NCBI GenBank assembly: GCA_039105265.1
Contig: JAPFFF010000009.1
Coordinates: 1,860,001 to 1,924,000 of the forward strand
DNA: 64,000 nt
Direction of reading: 5' to 3'
From: Tritrichomonas musculus
Lineage: Eukaryota; Parabasalia; Tritrichomonadida; Tritrichomonadidae
The position numbers and the translations under genes are program-made. Position 1 is the first letter of the stretch. Each line of letters begins with the position of its first letter. The notes beneath the pieces are model-generated. The model ran no database searches. It saw only the letters and a program-made list of their open reading frames with translations, and was not told the origin of the DNA. This document shows positions 58,966-64,000 of the stretch, piece by piece.

Positions 58966-61178
58966 ATATATTCATAATACTGCTGAGTTTGATGCTTATT
59001 GATGACAATGTCAACTATTATTCAGCAAATGGAAAAATACTTTCCACAATAAGTTTGCTACTAGTATACAAAATACTAACAAAGAATGACGATGACGATG
59101 ACATGCTTATTAAAACAATATGATTAGATTTTCATCAGAATGCAATGTTATATTGATAATGATTATGAATATTTTGATTATTGTCCACTTTAAAGCTGCA
59201 ATATTATCATTTAGAAAGTATAAATATTAGTACATAGTTGTTTGATAGAGCTCATTTTGAAATAATAATATCGTTTCATTTTTTTTTTTTTTTGCTCACC
59301 TTTCATTCTGAAATAGCACCTATGATAGTTAAAGTGTTTTATATTTATTAATATACCAGCTTAATAGAAATCCTCAAAATATATAGTTTAATCAAATACA
59401 TATAAGATTAATATATATTTAATACTTGCTAGCTAACTAGAAACATTAAATATCAAAATATTAGTATTTAATATATTGTAAAATTTTATTAATTCACAGT
59501 TGGTTGATATTGATAAACTAAATATACATAATTATTATAAATCTAGCAAATGGAAGTTAACTAATAATATCCAAGCCGACTTAAATTAGCATTTAACATA
59601 CTGTATGACTTTTTAAATTCGCAGTTGGTTGATATAGTTAAATTAAATATCCATAATTATTATATTTCTAGCATATGGAAGCTTGCTGCTAATGCAAATG
59701 CTGATCTATATTAACATTTAATATACTGTATAACTTCTTAAATTCGCAGTTAGTTGATATAATTAAATTAATTTAAATTCACATGATGGTTGTAAATTGT
59801 GCACTTAGAAGCTATCATTTAATGTTAATACTGACCTATATTAACATTTAATATACTGTATAACTTCTTAAATTCGCAGTTAGTTGATATAATTAAATTA
59901 TGTTCACATAATGACATTGATTTTGCATTTGATAGGCAATTTGTAATACAAATATTAATGCACATTAACAGTTAATATAATTCATTGTTTGTTAATGAAT
60001 CTATCGATTTGAATTGATGAATCACTTTGTTTCCGAAACTGATCCAAAAAAAATATTAATGAATAGGTTTATTTTCATGCATTGGTGCTCAATCGAAGCT
60101 GGATGCAAAATAAAAATGAAATGAAAAACATCATAAATTTTTTTAGTGCTGTTTCAATGCTTATATAGAATATCTGTTTAATCGACCAAACATAACTCAA
60201 TTTTACTTATACGATCATAAATAATTCAATTTATGATTCTCAACAAAATTTATAAAATTCAATTTCCAAATTTATTCAAACTCAAAAAAGCATTGGTAAG
60301 AGTATCATGAATCATTATTCACTTTTCTAAGTCAATAGTGCCAATGATCAGAATTTTTTTTTCAATCTCTAAAGAAAAATCATTTATTTAATAGATCAAT
60401 TATAAGAAGATGCTTTCAAAAAGTTTTTTAGATAGAAATGTTGCATTAACTTGAATACTTGTGAACTATTTTTTCTCCTATTAATTCAATTTTAATTCGA
60501 TCAGAGAATTTCTTTCTGGTGCAGACAGCAATTATCTTTTAAATGAAAATCAATTCCAATCATTTAACTACAATGTTCTTTTTAATCAATTTCAAAGCTC
60601 ATTTAAATTAGCTACACTCTATCTTTACTTTTTTTCAAACTTTTTCTCAAAGAAACGCAATATGCTCATTGATAATATATAAGAATCTTATGTATTTCAT
60701 ATTGTATCCATTGATATGCTTGCTTATATATTTTTCTAATTTCATTATTTTATATACTCATTTGTCGACATTATTTTTTAACTCATGCAACAAATAGATT
60801 CTGATTGCACAAATAAATCCATTAATATTAAATAAACTATTAAATCTAGTATAAACAATTTAGTTTTTTTAGTTTAATTCATATCTAGCTTTTTATTTCT
60901 TCAAAAAGCTTATGCAAGACCAAAATTCATCTCAATTTTAATACTAGTTTCTTTGTTTAAATAAACAAAATCTTTTATTTTACTCACGAACTAATATTAT
61001 TTTGTTGGCATAATAACTTAATTTATTTTGCTTTTTAAATATCTTTGGCTTTTTTTTATGAACAATATATGAAGAATGATATTAATCTTATTGTTCATCA
61101 GTTTTATTTTAAAAAGGTATCATAATAATTATTATTGATATGTTTTTGACTTTTTTGCTTTATTTATGAAAAAATAAT
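58966..61178. other. non-coding interior of the pogo element
   Basis: 2.2 kb of AT-rich DNA without a credible gene. It holds the ~125-bp repeat array at 59466-59975. Its right limit is AGATATAA (61179-61186), the left target duplication of the nested element. Confidence 0.6.
59466..59975. repeat. tandem array of ~125-bp repeats, four copies
   Basis: The anchor ATTTAA[TC]AT[AT]TG or its variants followed by TTAATTC-CAGTT[GA]GTTGATAT occurs at 59466, 59591, 59716 and 59846, that is at spacings of 125, 125 and 130 bp. Copies three and four are nearly identical over ~65 bp; copies one and two are more diverged. This lies inside the pogo element. Confidence 0.8.
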
Positions 61179-61186
61179 AGATATAA

Positions 61187-63172
61187 AGAGGTGCGAGAAC
61201 TAAAAAATTTTTTAAAAAACGATCAACTTTAATTTTAAAACTTTTGTAATATCTTGGAAAATAGAAAGTATAATTTATTTTTTGCAAAATAAATAAGCAT
61301 TATATTCTAATATAATAATAAAAATATATTAATTTAATATTTATCTTCACTATAAGCAACCAAAACATATGAATTTGCTTATAAAAAACAAATTCATATT
61401 TATCTTGATCAATAATCAGTTATTTTTAATAATATATTTTAATATATTTATTATTTTTAATTTAACATTTAATTAAGTATTTATAAAATATTTATATTGG
61501 ATAATTTCGCAAGATATTAATACTTCTATTTTCCATATTTCATTATTTATAAATATCTCATAATATTGTTTATCTCTAAGGGATAACTATTTAAAATTTA
61601 TTATAAATTTCAATAATTATTATGATTCTAGAATATTATTGAAAACGGCTCGCCAAGAGACATTTTAAAACTCTCCCATTCAAAATAAAGTAATTACTTT
61701 ATTTTCTCTCAATTGCATTCAATTTTTTTAAAAAAAATAAAAATTCAAGAAAAATGATATTTCTAATTAAGATATTTTCTTGACAATTTCAGAAATCAAT
61801 TATTTTATGGTATTGAATATAATAATTTGTGTTTTGTGGAATTTTAAGCCATTCGGTCGAAATCTTATTATTAACATATTTTACTCAAAATCTTTTACAT
61901 TTTGAATTTGATGATATACTAATATGTATATTTATTTAAAAAATATATTTTCACAGGAAAACTAGAATTAAATATGAAAACTACTGATAAAATTGCATTT
62001 TAAGTTTTGAAAATCCCACAGAAAAAATGGCCCTATCTTTTATGCTAGAACTATTCTAAAATAATAATTATATAATCTAATGCTTATATAAAACTTTGTA
62101 AAAACTTTTTAGGGATGAATTTTAAGATATATTTAAAATAAAATTTGACCAATTTTTTTTTGAAAATTTGATAGTTTATACAAATATTTCTATAAGTGCA
62201 ATCAAAATTATTCTTATAAGCATTCAATATCGTTCAAAAATATATATATATTAAAAATGATATTTTTATTATATTTTTCTTGGAAATGATTATAAAATTT
62301 TTTATTGTCTGGTATATTTAATAAAAGTATTTTTAATTCTAGTCTTCATGAAATTAAATAAATTGAATATCATCATCATATGTTAATTACTTTTAAATAA
62401 ATGCTGAATTTGTCACATATTTATGGTATATACATAATGTTAGAATGCCTTTTTAAAAAGCTTTTTAATCAAACTTGAAAATCACCAATATTAAATACAT
62501 TTAAATTTAAATTTTGGCCTCTATTATTTGAAGTAAAACTCATAAATAAGAACTTATGAAAACGTTCATGGTTCCCCTATTATAAAACCGTTGATTGGAA
62601 AGAACAAATCACAAAATCATCATCTCTATCAGGTAGTAATATAATTGCTAGATATATAAATTTATCAGATGACAAAACAAAGAAAATTAGAATAAAAATG
62701 AAGTGTAGAAAGAAGGATAGACTAGATAATATCAAGAAACTTCATCAAATTTCAAAAATGACAGAAAAAGAATTAAATTCTTTACAAATTGAAGATGATT
62801 TTATATTTTTTATTAAAAATAATAATCTAATTGATGCTCATTTTAAGGAAGATAACATGAATGATGAAGATTTTCCAGATTATTTGAAAAAAAATTTAAA
62901 ATTGGACAGATTAATATTGAAAAATGGATCAAAAAACACAAATAATTAATTTAAATAAATTTAATATTACAATTATCTTTAATATCAATAAAAATTAATT
63001 CATAATAAATTGAATGGTTTACATCAATTTCATTGAATATTATAAAATACAATATTTTGTCTCCTATCGAATAAATATTTATAAAAATAATGTATAACAT
63101 ATGATATTAAGTGAGGATATATATATATAGGAATCAGGCATTTTAATCATATTTCCAAGTTCTCGCACCTCT
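61187..63172. mobile_element. 2-kb DNA element nested in the pogo element
   Basis: 15-bp perfect inverted repeats AGAGGTGCGAGAACT (61187-61201) and its reverse complement (63158-63172). Perfect 8-bp duplication AGATATAA at 61179-61186 and 63173-63180. It lies wholly inside the pogo element, so it inserted later. It has one gene-like open stretch near its right end and otherwise AT-rich DNA. The superfamily is not recognised: 8-bp duplication fits hAT, but the termini lack the hAT start. Confidence 0.85.
62698..62949 (+). CDS. short ORF in the nested element, likely a gene remnant
   Basis: 83 codons from an ATG. The same frame stays open upstream to 62560, after a stop, with convincing protein-like text (KRSWFPYYKTVDWKEQITKS, then SNIIARYINLSDDKTKKIRI), so the ATG is probably internal to an older, longer gene whose 5' part is lost. 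The segment is charged and helical. I do not recognise a family; position near the end of a transposable element suggests the C-terminal end of a transposase or an accessory gene. Confidence 0.4.
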   Translation: MKCRKKDRLDNIKKLHQISKMTEKELNSLQIEDDFIFFIKNNNLIDAHFKEDNMNDEDFPDYLKKNLKLDRLILKNGSKNTNN

Positions 63173-63180
63173 AGATATAA

Positions 63181-63727
63181 GAAAAAAATTATATTTAATC
63201 AAGAATCAATTATTTCAAGTGAACAACAATATTTCAGAGATTGTTTTTACATCTTGGAATCTACTTCCAGAGAGAGAATCAATAAAAAATATTCAAGATT
63301 GGAATCAGAAAATTGAAATTATATATAAAAAAATCTTGCAGATTTTGATATATAAGTTTCTGACTACATGAAATTAAATGAATATTATGTAATGAATATA
63401 TATTCTGGGTATAATTAGCGAAAAAATATTTTTTAAATAATAATATTTGGTGATGAAAAATCTGTTTTTATCATGAAGAATGATATTTGAGCATAAATGT
63501 AATCAAATTTTAATTATAAACAATATGTTAAAGTATGAGATAACAATTATCACTAAATCTTAGAAATATGAAAATAATTGAAATGCAAAAGTTAATAAAA
63601 TTCAGCATAATTTTGTTTATTTATCCTTTGATAGGATAATACGAACATATTTTGGTTTTATTGACAGGATCAATGCCAGATTGCAACAAAATACTATTAT
63701 ATGTAAAAATAATTTTAAACGTACACT
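63181..63727. other. right-hand part of the pogo element, non-coding
   Basis: AT-rich pogo interior between the nested element's right target duplication and the right terminal inverted repeat. No gene is seen. Confidence 0.6.
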
Positions 63728-63756
63728 TTTTTGCGAAATTATGTGGGAAGAGGGTA

Positions 63757-63796
63757 TTACCTTATTCACAAAAAAATTGAGAGTTTTTAATTCAAA
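63757..63796. repeat. direct repeat flanking the pogo element, right copy
   Basis: TTACCTTATTCACAAAAAAA...GAGTTTTTAATT, the partner of 57209-57251 in the same orientation. It differs from the left copy by a shorter A run and a few substitutions. Confidence 0.6.
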
Positions 63797-64000
63797 TTTT
63801 CTATGAGTCTTCAGAAAGTAGAACGATAAGTAGGGACAAATTATTTTTTTTAAAATACCATATCTTTCAATTTTGAGAAGATGAAAATAAAAAAAAAAGA
63901 ATATAAAAAAGTTTTTTATTCAGGAAAAATGCATTTTAAATAGCTTTGGGAGCCTTTGAGGGCTAAGCCCAATTGGTTAAGGTAATAGCGGGAGCCACAA
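63797..64000. other. window end, nothing firmly supported
   Basis: AT-rich until the last 55 bp, which become GC-richer (GAGGGCTAAGCCCAATTGG and on). That part resembles a tRNA D-arm, but the window ends before an anticodon arm could be checked. Confidence 0.4.

Larger units (their letters stand above)
57254..63754 (+). mobile_element. pogo/Tigger-like Tc1-mariner element, interrupted by another element
   Basis: 27-bp perfect terminal inverted repeats: CCCTCTTCCCACATAATTTC and seven more bases at 57254-57280, with the reverse complement at 63728-63754. TA dinucleotides flank both ends (57252-57253 and 63755-63756). The total of 6.5 kb includes a 2-kb nested insertion (61187-63172); without it and its duplication the element is about 4.5 kb. 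It contains an intact DD35D transposase and a ~125-bp tandem repeat array downstream. Perfect inverted repeats and an open transposase suggest recent activity. Confidence 0.9.

Noticed and set aside
63950-64000. Possible 5' half of a tRNA (box A-like AAGCCCAATTGG)
   Set aside because: The D stem pairs poorly and no U33-containing anticodon loop can be placed before the window ends. Following sequence would decide.
1-64000. CRISPR array or prokaryotic operon features
   Set aside because: The only regular array (35-bp) has no spacers, and gene content is eukaryotic throughout.

Overview
The window is very AT-rich protist DNA with almost intron-free genes, short spacers in the gene-dense half and long AT-rich stretches in the other half. 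The gene families point to a parabasalid, most like Tritrichomonas or a relative. Evidence: a BspA-like leucine-rich protein, a chlamydial-Pmp-like GGA[IV]Y repeat surface protein, a giant multi-membrane PAS/cyclase-like protein, a Maverick capsid-like fossil, hAT and pogo transposons, and a 26-nt spliceosomal-type intron with GTATGT...TCTAAC...CAG signals. The species assignment is inference.

Layout. 1-38 kb is mostly host genes. In order they are: giant PAS/cyclase-like membrane protein; tRNA-Thr; CK2-beta-like protein with a long N-terminal extension; BUB1/BUBR1-like pseudokinase; RIIAD1-like protein; three or four unrecognised, mostly coiled-coil proteins; a small intron-containing membrane protein; SAR1; EMC3; importin-beta; CEP78-like LRR protein; Rab-like GTPase; PPP phosphatase; CFAP74-like ASH protein; BspA-like LRR protein; proteasome Rpt4; ribosomal protein eL41 (25 codons, easily missed); TMEM249-like protein. 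38-51 kb is gene-poor. It holds a decayed surface-protein pseudogene, one intact Pmp-like adhesin gene, several MITE-like elements with visible target duplications, a broken Maverick/Polinton capsid-like fossil and a broken ubiquitin-hydrolase-like pseudogene. 51.8-63.8 kb is a transposon block. A 4.8-kb hAT element (8-bp target duplication) carries an intact transposase, an antisense passenger ORF and a 25-copy 35-bp minisatellite. A 6.5-kb pogo-like element (27-bp terminal inverted repeats, TA target) carries an intact DD35D transposase and is itself interrupted by a 2-kb element with 15-bp inverted repeats and an 8-bp duplication.

How the genes relate. Four genes are flagellum/centriole-type (RIIAD1-, CEP78-, CFAP74- and TMEM249-like), fitting a flagellated cell. 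SAR1, EMC3 and the small spliced membrane protein lie within 3 kb and all belong, or may belong, to the early secretory/ER membrane system. BUB-like protein, Rpt4, importin, CK2-beta and the phosphatase are general cell-cycle, proteasome, transport and signalling functions. I see no operon-like coupling. Many listed starts were moved to the first ATG because upstream in-frame TTG codons are unlikely starts in a eukaryote.
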